A stretch of DNA of 62,000 nucleotides from positions 3,464,764 through 3,526,763 of the forward strand of contig RPFO01000015.1 of the NCBI GenBank assembly GCA_009746045.1, written 5' to 3'. Shown piece by piece: positions 31,226-43,500 of the stretch. The DNA is from Mesostigma viride (taxonomy: Eukaryota; Streptophyta; Mesostigmatophyceae; Mesostigmatales; Mesostigmataceae). Position numbers and translations under genes: made by a program. The stretch's first letter is position 1, and each line of letters opens with the position of its first letter. The notes under the pieces were generated by a model. The model was not told the DNA's origin. It searched no databases and saw only the letters and a program-made list of their open reading frames with translations.

Positions 31226-32547
31226 CTAGTAATCCGTGACGTCCACATCCAGCGCCTCAGCGTCCGCCCCGTTGGCTCCTCCTCCAGCCCCCCCCCCGCT
31301 ACTGGCGCTGGTGTCTGACGCCAGCATGGACGCCATGAGCTGTGACTGGCGCGCCCACATCTCCAGGGCCATCTCCTCGTGCACCACGTCATCCCCGTGC
31401 TCGCCACCGTAGACCTCGCCGTCACCACCCAGACCCTCCCCTCCTCTGTGGCCCCCACGCCCACGCCCACGCACTTCCCCCGCCCCACTCCTCGGCTGCA
31501 CCTTGCTACCGCCACGCTCGCTACCGCTGTGGGCCACCGCGCCGGGCGCTCGCTTCCCTGACGCGGGTTTGGTCGCAGACGCGCCGGCCTGGTGCTTCAG
31601 ACTTCCCGACCCAGCTCGCGCTGTCCCGGTCTTCCCACCCCCCGCTGCTGGCCCCTTGGAGCGCGCTGCTGCCATGCGGCCAGCACCCGGCTCCTCGTGA
31701 ACATTCTGGTCGCTGCCACCGCCACCACCACCCTCCCCTACTTCCTCGGTGGCCAGCAGTTCTCGCAGCCGGCCGATGCTGTACCGCTGCTGCAGCTGTC
31801 GCAGGACCGCCACCTCCTCATCCTCCTCACCCCCCTGGTCTCCGCCCCCAGGGATGGCCCCCAGGGCACCGCCAGGGTGGGCCGAGGAGGGCAATCCCTT
31901 GCTGGCCCGCCGCCCTCCCCCCTCCTGGTGCTGCGATGGTGCCGCCGCGTTGCCAGTGCCGCGGCTGCCACTGCCCCCCCCGCGGCTGCCCTTGTCGTGT
32001 TTGGAGGGGGAGACGATGCCATCGGGCGCGACAAGCCGTCCCTCGGCGCTCGTGCGCGCCTGCACCAGCTGCGCCCAGCTGTCCTCCACATCGGCCGGGT
32101 CGCTCTGCTGACCGAAGGCACCTCCTTCCGCATGAACCCCGTCCCCCGTGCCCTGCCGCTGAGTGACGAATGGGAGCGGGGCCACGCCGTGCACGGGTGC
32201 AAACGACACAGCGTCTCCCCCCTCGCCCCCCTCCTCCTGTTTGATGCCCTCGGCAAGCCGAAGGCCGTCGAGCTCCTTGGCAAAGTCCTGGTACTGCTGC
32301 GCCTGCACACGCGCGCCCTGGGCACTGGAGGACGAGGAGCCGTCGTCGTCGTGCCACCAAGCGGAGAGGTCACGAGCGGCTTCGTCGTTGTTGTAAGCCT
32401 CGCCGCTGTCGTCATCGTTGAGGTCCCCGTCGCCGCCGGCCTCCGCCTCCTTTTCCAAGAGCTGCTCGAGGGGCGACAGGTGGCGGCTGCCGGGCCCACC
32501 TGCGTGGGCCAGGGTGGGAGAGGGGCGAGCGTTTGTGCCACGATCTT
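31226..32547 (-). CDS. Large gene exon 16 (last, disordered C-terminus)
   Basis: Acceptor TTGACAG without a strong pyrimidine tract; 439 codons to TAG at 31226. Contains LSPLEQLLEKEAEAGGDGD, YQDFAKELDGLRLAEGIKQE, EEDEEVAVLRQLQQRYSIGR and EEMALEMWARQSQLMASMLA; the rest is Gly/Ser/Ala-rich. Confidence 0.8.
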
Positions 32548-34529
32548 CTGTCAATCTTACTTAAAACCCTCAAAGTGTTACATAAAGCAAGAGTGACTCG
32601 GGGGTCGGCAAAGACGCACAGCAATAGGTTGTGGTTTAGCAACACATAAGCAGTGGCTGATGGACCAGGATGGGGGGCAGTGGAGGCCAACAGCAGGTGA
32701 AGGAACCCACGAAAATACAAAGGTTTGACGACTTCATGCTAGTAAAATGCTACTACTGTAACTAGCATGCCACCAGCTAGCAGTAGCTCACTAGGTAGAC
32801 ATGCATGAAACAGCAGGACAAAAGGGACAAAGAGGAAGGCCAAGGACGCCCAGAAAAACGCCAGAACAGCACTACATGGGATTCTGGGGCCAGCTTGCTT
32901 GGTGCTTGGGCATAGCACCATGGTGGAGGAGACCATGCAAGTGAGGGACAAAACAGAGACGAGATGCATCCCTTTCATTCGCATAGGCTCGGCGGCTGCG
33001 TCGATGCAGTAATAATAATCCAAGTATCACCTAATACCACACGAGCCGCAATACTAGCAGCAGCAGCAACAACAAAGGCAGCCAACATTTGAAACAGCAG
33101 CAGCAGCAGCAGCAGCGGGTCTCAGCAGTGCCAGTGGCAGTGATAGGAAGAACACCACTCCCCTTTCTTCCCCTCCCCTCCCCTTCCCCCCCCCCCCCCC
33201 TTTCTTTCACCTGCCCGCCCGGCTCCCTTGGCGGGCGTGGTGCCCGCGCTGGCGGGCCGCTTGCCCTTGCGCTGGCCCCCGTCACCGTCCCCACTGTCCT
33301 TGCCAGTGCCCGCCAGGTGGTCCGCATGGGCCGCGTCGAGCATGTCGCGCACCTCCTGTTGCAGCGCGTCGAAACGGGCGTCGTCGCGGGTGCAGGGCTT
33401 GCAGGGCTTGCCCTGCAGCGTGATGGATCACCATGCGTGCATGTGTGTGTGTGGGGGGGGGACGCATTAGCATGTGTGTGTGGGGGGCATGTGTCAAAGG
33501 GGGGTGAAGGCACGCTGGATGAGAATACGCGGGTGTGGGTGTGGGTGCGGTGAAGGGATGGATGCACATTCAAGGGAGGGATGCACATTACATGAAAATT
33601 TAATGTTTATTTTAGGGGGGAGAGGGGGTGGGGTGGGGTGGGGTGGGGTGGGTTAAGGCAGAGCAGACCATGTGGGTGTGTTTGCGGGGGGCGGGGGGGG
33701 GCAGGCCATGATGTGATGGACAAGCGTGTGTGTGTGCGCAACTTAAATGGCACATGATGATCGTGGGGGGGGCAGGAATTCGGGGGGGGAGGGCAGGCAT
33801 ATGGCATGTATGGAATGGAACAATATGGCATGAATGCCACAATGTTCCCATACCAAAGGGATCACAAGGACTGGGAGTGGGCAACATGCCGAATAAAGAT
33901 TCGGTGGAGGGGAGGGAAGAGGTAAAGGGGGGGCAAGGGCGAGGGAGGAAGGAGGAGGAGAGGGAGGCAGGACGGGACGGAGAACGATAGATAGTAGTTA
34001 TATAAATCATAGGAGTATGCATTTGATAAGCATCCAATACAAACAGGTTTATTAATTGTACTTGCCAGGGGCCCTGTCCTCACCGTGTCCCCCCCCCCCC
34101 CCCCTATATTCCTACTGCAGGTATATTCCCGTCACGACGTCATCGGAAAGCGACCGACCCTTCACCGTGGACCAGCGGTAGTCCCCCCCCCCCTCCCCCC
34201 CCCGTATTCTTACTGCCAGTATGTTTACGCGATCAGAAAGCGCCCGTCCCCTCACCGTGGACCGGCTGACGTCCCCACCCTTGACGCCACTGCTCCCCAC
34301 CCCAGTCATGGCCGGCTTGAAGGTGCATTCCTTCATCTCGTCGCGTTCTGCTGCCGCCTTTAGCTCCTGGATGCGCGCTAACGCTTGCGCACGCTCGGCC
34401 GTCAGCTGGTCGTACACGGGCACGCCCTTGCTGCAGGAGAATGGGGGACATGGGGTTAAGGTGTGGGGGTGGTGGGGTGCAATATGAATTGGTCATACAT
34501 GGGCACGCCCTTGCTGCAACAAGTGGGGG

Positions 34530-34594
<65 letters not shown>

Positions 34595-37500
34595 TGAGTG
34601 AGTGATGGCATGCATGGCATTGGACTGACGGGATGAGCGGAATGCCTGCAACAAGTTAGCGGCACGCCCTTGCTGCAGGAAAGTGGGCAACATGGTGGTT
34701 TTGGGGGAGTGTGTGCGGTGCAAAATATCTAGTCGTGCATGGCCGTGCCCTTTGCGGCAAAATGGGACGGGAATGCTTGTGTTTGTTTGTTTGTTTGTTT
34801 GTTTGTTTGTTTGTTTGTTTGTTTGTTTGTTTGTTTGTTTGTTTGTTTGTTTGTTTGTTTGTTTGTTTGTTTGTTTGTTTGTTTGTTTGTTTGTTTGTTT
34901 GTTTGTTTGTTTGTTTGTTTGTTTGTTTGTTTGTTTGTTTGTTTGTTTGTTTGTTTGTTTGTTTGTTTGTTTGTTTGTTTGTTTGTTTGTTTGTTTGTTT
35001 GTTTGTTTGTTTGTTTGTTTGTTTGTTTGTTTGTTTGTTTGTTTGTTTGTTTGTTTGTTTGTTTGGGAGGGGTCGGGGGTGATGGCATGCAGGGCGTGGG
35101 CTCCAAGGGCTGGGATGAGCGAGAATGGGCGGGACTGACGGGGGATGTGGGTGTTAATGGCTTGGAGTCGTGACAAGCGCGGGCACAAACATACATAGGG
35201 ACATGTTGATTGATGAGCTGGTCAACAGCATGGCTTTCTGTGATTGGCCGTGAACCTGTCGTGAGAAAGCTGTGCCATGCACGAGAAAGCGCTGTAAACA
35301 ATGCGGGGTAATGGGGAGCAGCTGACCTCGCCGCCTGGCAGCGGTTCATACAGGACATCCAGGCCAATAAACCTACAACAAAGCTCGTCCCCTCCCGTTC
35401 ACCTCCTCCCACCCTACTCTGCTCTACCCCACTCACATGCGGTGGCGCGCGGCCAGCGCCCACAGCACCCCTCAAACTTGGCCCCCCTGTACCCCTTCCT
35501 CGCAACCACCTACTCTCCCACTTCCACCTGGCCGTGCAAGGGCCAGTGCCTTGCTTGACCCGACCTGCCCACCCCTTTCTCCCCCTCATTACCAAGGCAC
35601 AGCACCTACCTTCCCCATCTCTACTCTCTCCCTCGCATAACCAAGGCACACTATACCCCCACTCCCACGCTTGCTCCATCCTGCGGACACCCCTATGCCT
35701 CCCCATCCCTTCCATTCTTGCACCACACTCCCCTCTCCCAGGGAAGGTACTTGGAAAAAATTCTCCCACCCCACTCCCCTGTCCCCCACTCACACCCGGC
35801 GGCGCGCTGCGAGCACCTTGCTGCGCTTGCTCACGGCGGGTCGGAAGGTCAGCTCGCGGGACATCTCGTCAACCGCGCTCGGCTTGGCCTGCCGCGCCAC
35901 GCTGTGCTGCAGCTCCGCATACACCGCCACACGGGGGCCGCGCGAGGTGTCCTTCTGGGCAAGACACACGTGATGGGGAGGGCACGTGGGATGGGGAGGA
36001 ATAGGGTACAGGGAACGCGGGTGGCATGGGGAGGGAAAACACGATGCAGTTTTGGTTCCAAGAATTTTTTTCGGAGTCCTAGCAGCGCACGGAGCTTAGC
36101 TTTCCTGTATAGCTTAGCCTTCTGGGGAGTACGAACAAACCCACATGATGCACTTACAAAAGAGATGCCCTCCTTCAGAATTATACCAGTAAGAGCATTG
36201 AAGAGAATTCCATGAGCAAGCTAAGAATTCCATGAACATGAGCACGGTGGAGACATAGGAGCAAGTTTACCACAGGAATCATATTATGATCCAGTTAGCA
36301 TACATATTACGTATAAACAGAACAAGCTCTTAGCAAAACAACAACAGCAAACTTTCTGGCATTGCTACCAGGCAAATCCCACTTTCACATCAGCTGCCTC
36401 ATTAGTCTTCAGTTCAAACCTGGGGATCCCAGACAGTCACAGGCTAAGCTGACCCAGTCGCCTTCAAACCCTGAGCAGCACAACTAGAGCAATGCAACCC
36501 CCAACAAGCTCTCACCGTGATGTCTGCCAACAGGTTCACCAACACAAGCAACCCACCGCCGTGACGTGCGCTTGAACCATTCCACCAACAGTTCACAAGC
36601 ACAGCCCCAGAGAGCTCCAAGTTTGGTTTGCATGAGGGAGTGCAAGGGAGTGCGCACCGTGACATCCGCCGACAGTGCCACCTACGATTTAGATGATACG
36701 CGCACCGTGATTGTTTACCCACAGAAACAAACCCTCCCTACGACGTCCGCAAACAGTCCCACCAGCCACAAGCACAACCAGACGCCACAAGTTTACATGG
36801 GAGTTCACACCGTGGCGTCAGCCAGCATCTCCAGAAACACAAACAAACCCACGATCAAAACAACCCATGAGCAATATAATCCCGAACAGCCCCTCACAAT
36901 GACATCCACCCACACAAGCAGCCCCTCACCGTGACATCCACCCACACAAGCAGCCCCTCACCGTGACATCCACCCACACAAGCAGCCCCTCACCATGTTC
37001 TCTGCCCACAAAAGCAGCCCCTCACCGTGACATCTACCCACACAAGCAGCCCTCACCGTGACATCCACCCACACAAGCAGCCCCTCACCGTGACATCCAC
37101 CCACAAAAGCAGCCCCTCATCGTGACATCCACCCACACAAGCAGCCCCTCCCCGTGACATCCACCCACACAAGCAGCCCCTCACCGTGACATCCACCCGC
37201 ACAAGCAGCCCCTCACCGTGACATCCACCCGCACAAGCAGCCCCTCACCATGTTGTCTGCCCACAAAAGCAGCCCCTCACCGTGACATCCACCCACAAAA
37301 GCAGCCCCTCACCGTGACATCCACCCACACAAGCAGCCCTCATCGTGACATCCACCCACACAAGCAGCCCCTCACCGTGACATCCACCCACACAAGCAGC
37401 CCCTCACCATGTTGTCTGCCCACAAAAGCAGCCCCTCACCGTGACATCTACCCACACAAGCAGCCCCTCACCGTGACATCCACCCACACAAGCAGCCCCT

Positions 37501-40500
37501 CATCGTGACATCCACCCACACAAGCAGCCCCTCACCGTGACATCCACCCACACAAGCAGCCCCTCACCGTGACATCCACCCACACAAGCAGCCCTCATCG
37601 TGACATCCACCCACACAAGCAGCCCCTCACCGTGACATCCACCCACACAAGCAGCCCCTCACCGTGACATCCACCCACACAAACAGCCCTCATCGTGACA
37701 TCCACCCACACAAGCAGCCCTCACCGTGACATCCACCCACACAAGCAGCCCCTCACCGTGACATCCACCCACACAAGCAGCCCCTCACCATGTTGTCTGC
37801 CCACAAAAGCAGCCCCTCACCGTGACATCTACCCACACAAGCAGCCCCTCACCGTGACATCCACCCACACAAGCAGCCCCTCATCGTGACATCCACCCAC
37901 ACAAGCAGCCCCTCACCGTGACATCCACCCACACAAGCAGCCCCTCATCGTGACATCCACCCACACAAGCAGCCCTCACCGTGACATCCACCCACACAAG
38001 CAGCCCCTCACCGTGACATCCACCCACACAAGCAGCCCTCATCGTGACATCCACCCACACAAGCAGCCCTCACCGTGACATCCACCCACACAAGCAGCCC
38101 CTCACCATGTTGTCTGCCCACAAAAGCAGCCCCTCACCGTGACATCCACCCACACAAGCAGCCCTCATCGTGACATCCACCCACACAAGCAGCCCCTCAT
38201 CGTGACATCCACCCACACAAACAGCCCCTCCACCCACACAAGCAGCCCTCACCGCGACATTCACCCACACAAGCAGCCCCTCATCGTGACATCCACCCAC
38301 ACAAGCAGCCCCTCATCGTGACATCCACCCACACAAGCAGCCCTCACCGTGACATCCACCCACACAAGCAGCCCTCATCGTGACATCCACCCACACAAGC
38401 AGCCCCTCATCGTGACATCCACCCACACAAACAGCCCCTCCACCCACACAAGCAGCCCCTCACCGTGACATTCACCCACACAAGCAGCCCCTCATCGTGA
38501 CATCCACCCACACAAGCAGCCCCTCATCGTGACATCCACCCACACAAGCAGCCCTCACCGTGACATTCACCCACACAAGCAGCCCCTCATCGTGACATCC
38601 ACCCACACAAGCAGCCCCTCATCGTGACATCCACCCACACAAGCAGCCCCTCACCATGTTGTCTGCCCACAAAAGCAGCCCCTCACCGTGACATCCACCC
38701 ACACAAGCAGCCCTCACCGCAACATCCACCCACACAAGCAGCCCTCATCGTGACATCTACCCACACAAGCAGCCCCTCACCGTGACATCTACCCACACAA
38801 GCAGCCCCTCACCGTGACATCCACCCACACAAGCAGCCCCTCACCGTGACATCCACCCACACAAGCAGCTCCTCACCGTGACATCCACCAACACAAGCAG
38901 CCCTCATCGTGACATCCACCCACACAAGCAGCCCCTCATCGTGACATCCACCCACACAAGCAGCCCTCACCGTGACATCCACCCACACAAGCAGCCCCTC
39001 ACCGTGACATCTACCCACACAAGCAGCCCCTCCCCGTGACATCCACCCACACAAGCAGCCCCTCACCGTGACATCCACCCACACAAGCAGGCCCTCATCG
39101 TGACATCCACCCACACAAACAGCCCCTCCACCCACACAAGCAGCCCTCACCGCGACATTCACCCACACAAGCAGCCCCTCACCGTGACATCCACCAACAC
39201 AAGCAGCCCCTCACCGTGACATCCACCCACACAAGCAGCCCCTCATCGTGACATCCACCCACACAAGCAGCCCCTCATCGTGACATCCACCCGCACAAGC
39301 AGCCCCTCACCGTGACATCCACCCACACAAGCAGCCCCTCACCGTGACATCTACCCACACAAGCAGCCCTCACCGTGACGTCCACCCGCACAAGCAGCCC
39401 CTCACCGTGACATCCACCCACACAAGCAGCCCCTCACCGTGACATCCACCCACACAAGCAGCCCCTCACCGTGACATTCACCCACACAAGCAGCCCCTCA
39501 TCGTGACATCCACCCACACAAGCAGCCCCTCATCGTGACATCCACCCACACAAGCAGCCCCTCACCGTGACATCCACCCACACAAGCAGCCCTCATCGTG
39601 ACATCTACCCACACAAGCAGCCCCTCACCGTGACATCTACCCACACAAGCAGCCCCTCACCGTGACATCTACCCACACAAGCAGCCCCTCACCGTGACAT
39701 CCACCCACACAAGCAGCCCCTCACCGTGACATCCACCCACACAAGCAGCCCCTCATCGTGACATCCACCCACACAAACAGCCCCTCACCGTGACATCCAC
39801 CCACACAAACAGCCCCTCACCGTGACATCCACCCACACAAGCAGCCCTCACCGCAACATCCACCCACACAAGCAGCCCCTCACCGTGACATCTGGTTGGG
39901 TCCACGAGTACTAAGTCCACGAGTAGAAAAGGCGAGTACCGAGTAGTGAGTACTACTCACTACTCGGTACTCGCCATTTTTTTGGAGCCCGAGTAGTACT
40001 CGGTACTCGTACTCGCCGACTTTTTTTAGCCCGAGTAGTACTCGGTACTCGTACTCGCCGACTTTTTTTAGCCCGAGTAGTACTCGGTACTCGTACTCGC
40101 CGACTTTTTTCAGCCTGAGTAGTACTCGGTACTCGTACTCGCCGACTTTTTTGAGCCCGAGTACTACTCGCTACTCGTACTCGTGAAAGTATCAGATACT
40201 CGAGTAGTACACGAGTAGTACTCATGAACCTGAGATGGGCGAGTAGTACTCGAGTAGTACTCATGTTCTGAGGACAATCATCATGGTTGTCATGAATAGC
40301 GAGACATTCGACACGGGTCGACACTGGCTGGCCCGGCCTCACAAGTTCACAGCCGGCTCGGAAAGGAAAAATGCCACTCACTGCCCTGCCCACGGCTACC
40401 GCCGCCATCATTCTCTTCTTGTCATCATGTCGGACTTGCAAGGCTGTTGAGCATTATTATTTATTTGTTGTTCCGAGGGGTGCGGCTTACTCCTTGTTGA

Positions 40501-43500
40501 CGGGGAAACAATTTTATCTTCATAGCTATATTAATGTTTATTGTGACAATAAACATTAATATTTGTTGTCTCTTTTCATAAAGTATTGTTATTTTCAGAA
40601 AGTATATATATATTTGGCCCGTTACTTCATAGTTTTTTTTGTAAATTTTAGGGAAATTATATCAGCCAATAGTATCGCAGGTACTCGAGTAGTACTCGAG
40701 TACTACTCGGTACTCGTACTCGCCTACTTTTTTTAGCCTGAGTACTACTCGTTACTCGTACTCGCCTACTTTTTTGAGCTCGAGTACTACTTGCTACTCG
40801 TACTCGCCTACTTTTTTGAGCCCGAGTAGTACTCGGTACTCGTACTCGCCAAGTTTTTCTGAGCCCGAGTAGTACTCGGTACTCGTACTCGCCGACTTTT
40901 TTTAGCCTGAGTAGTACTCGGTACTCGTACTCGCTGCCAAAAATCCAGCGTGGACCCAACCCTAACCACACAAGCAGCCCTCACCGTTACATCCACCCAC
41001 ACAAGCAGCCCCTCACCGTGACATCCACCCACACAAGCAGCCCTCACTGCGACATCCACCCACACAAGCAGCCCCTCACCGTGACATCCACCAACACAAG
41101 CAGCCCTCATCGTGACATCCACCCACACAAGCAGCCCCTCACCGTGACATCCACCAACACAAGCAGCCCTCACCGTGACATCCACCCACACAAGCAGCCC
41201 TCACCGTGACATCCACCCACACAAGCAGCCCTCACCGTGACATCCACCCACACAAGCAGCCCTCACAGTGACATTCACCCACACAAGCAGCCCTTCACCA
41301 TGATGTCTGCCCACGCCAGCGTTTCCTCACCGTGATCATGGACATGGGGCGGTATGCGCACGCCAACGTTTCCTCACCGTGACCATTGACATGGGGCGGT
41401 ACGTGCACGCCAACGTTTCCTCACCGTGACGTCGGCCAGCAGCTCCACGAACTCGGCGCGTGGAATTGGGTTCTCCCCCGGCCACCGCGCCGCCACCTCG
41501 GCCACGTCCTCCTGCACCGCGCGCGGCAGCAGCTCCAGCGGCGCCTGCGAGAGGGGGACCAGCCCGTCCTGTTGTGGTGGCGGCAATATCAATCAAATAT
41601 TGGGGTGGGGGCAGTTACAATCACTCAATCAGTGTCGTGGTGGGGGCAGCAGCTCCAGCGGCGCCCAGCCCGTCTTGGGGGGGTGGCGGCAATATCGATC
41701 AAGTATTGTGGTGGTGGCAAGAAACCAAATGTGGTGGTGGTGGCAGAGCCCGCGAGGTGCAACAGACGTGCTGTCAGATACAATAAATGTCGCACTAGCC
41801 GGTCCTGTGGGGTGGCCAAACCAGTCAACTATTCAACTAGTGCCAAAAAGAGCCAAATGTGGTGGTGGCGATGCCGATACCTTGCCCACAGGGTGGCATT
41901 ATGGCAGGGAAGGAGCGGGGCGGGGGGCAGTGAGCGTATTGTTGGCTATACCATGCCAGCAAGGTGCCCACGTGGCCATACCGATGAAGTACTGTGGTCG
42001 TGGCAGTAGCCATCAAGTATTGCGGCGGTGGCAGCGCCCCCGAGGTGCCAAGGGTGTGTTTGTCAGGTACAGATACAACACCAATAGCTATCGCACCAGG
42101 CCGTACGGGATGGCAGCATCATAAAGGTGTCGCTGTCATCGCCATGGGTCAACATCAAGAATTACAGCAAGGACACCAGCAGCGGCGCAGGCGCCAGCAA
42201 CGTGCCCTACGCAGGTCAGGCGCGCCCTACGGAAGGACACCAGCAACGCGGCACAAAACGCCCACAAAACAAAGCCTGCTCTATCCTTTCCCAAAGGCTG
42301 CAACCAGCGCACCTCCATCCCGTACCCCGCTGGTGATTAGCACATCAAACACCACACGCAAGCCCAACGACAAGAAGCACTACAGCACTACAGCACTACA
42401 GCACTACAGCACTACAGCACTACAGCACTACAGCACACGCACAAGCACAAGCACGACAAAACAAAAGCAGCTGAATAGCACCCCACGCGCGTACCCGGTT
42501 GGTGTCCAGCAGGTCGAACACCACGCGGAACGCCCGCCGCATGAGCCGCCTGATCATCTTGGTTGACCGCGCGTCGGCCGCCGCACTCTCTCTCCGCTGC
42601 ATCGCCTCCTGGTGCTGGCGGCCAAGCCCCTCGGTGTAGCGGCGGATATCCGCATCCTCGCGGTGCTGGTACAGGAAGTCGCCGATGGGGAGGCCCTCCG
42701 AGTTGCGCTGCGGGGGAAGGGAAAGAAGAAGAAAGGGGGCGGGGGGCATAAGAAGAAGGGGGGGGAACATAAGAATAAGGGGGGGGGGGGTAGAGTTCAA
42801 AAATAAAGGGGGGGAGGGGGGGGGTCCAAGAAAAAGGATGGAATGGGAGGGGGAATACAAGAAGAAGGGGGGCGGGGGGGGGTTGGCCAGGTGAGGGCAA
42901 GATGAGTCACTAGCAACAAGGCCCTCCGAGTTGCGCTGGGCGAAGGGAGGGAAGGAAAGAAAAGGAGTCGGGGTGGGTGGGGCAGATGGGAGAGCGTAAG
43001 ACGACTTACTATGTAGTAACAAGGCCTTCTCATTTGCGCTGGGCAGATGGGGGTCAAAAAAGAAGCGGGGGGTGGGTGGGTGGGTTGGCCAGATGGGCGA
43101 GGCTTATTATTTAGCAAGAAGGCCCTAAGAGTTGTGCTGGAAAGGATTGAAGGCGGGAGGTGGTTTTGGCCAGAAGTGAGACACGTTTTTAGAACAACGC
43201 CGTCTAAGTTGCACTGTAGGAAACGTGATAATCATTCAGAGATCCGAGGGTGAGGGGGGTGAGGGTGAGACATGCCAAGTCTTATAATGAGATGGGTCAA
43301 GTTGCGCTGCGTAGCGGGAAGGGGGGGAAGGGGGGGCGGGGGGGATAGGTGACATGCGGCCGATCTCCGCATGCCATGAAATCCTACGTGATCACCCTTG
43401 GGATAAGTAGCAACCCTAGGTGGGATTGATATCATGGATCGGTGCAAGTACGTGCCCTACCTATGAATAGAGAGCTGGCGGGCATACCTCCAGCCGCTGA

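Noticed and set aside
31342-32596. Plus-strand ORFs of 274 and 334 aa
   Set aside because: GC-rich antisense shadows of exon 16; Pro/His/Arg-rich without domain pattern.
34683-35138. Cys/Leu/Phe-Val-rich and Lys-Gln-Thr-Asn-rich ORFs
   Set aside because: They are translations of the (TTTG)n microsatellite in all frames.
40940-40975. Telomere-like CCCTAACC next to the array
   Set aside because: A single unit formed by a TIR end joined to a mutated array unit, not a telomeric repeat.
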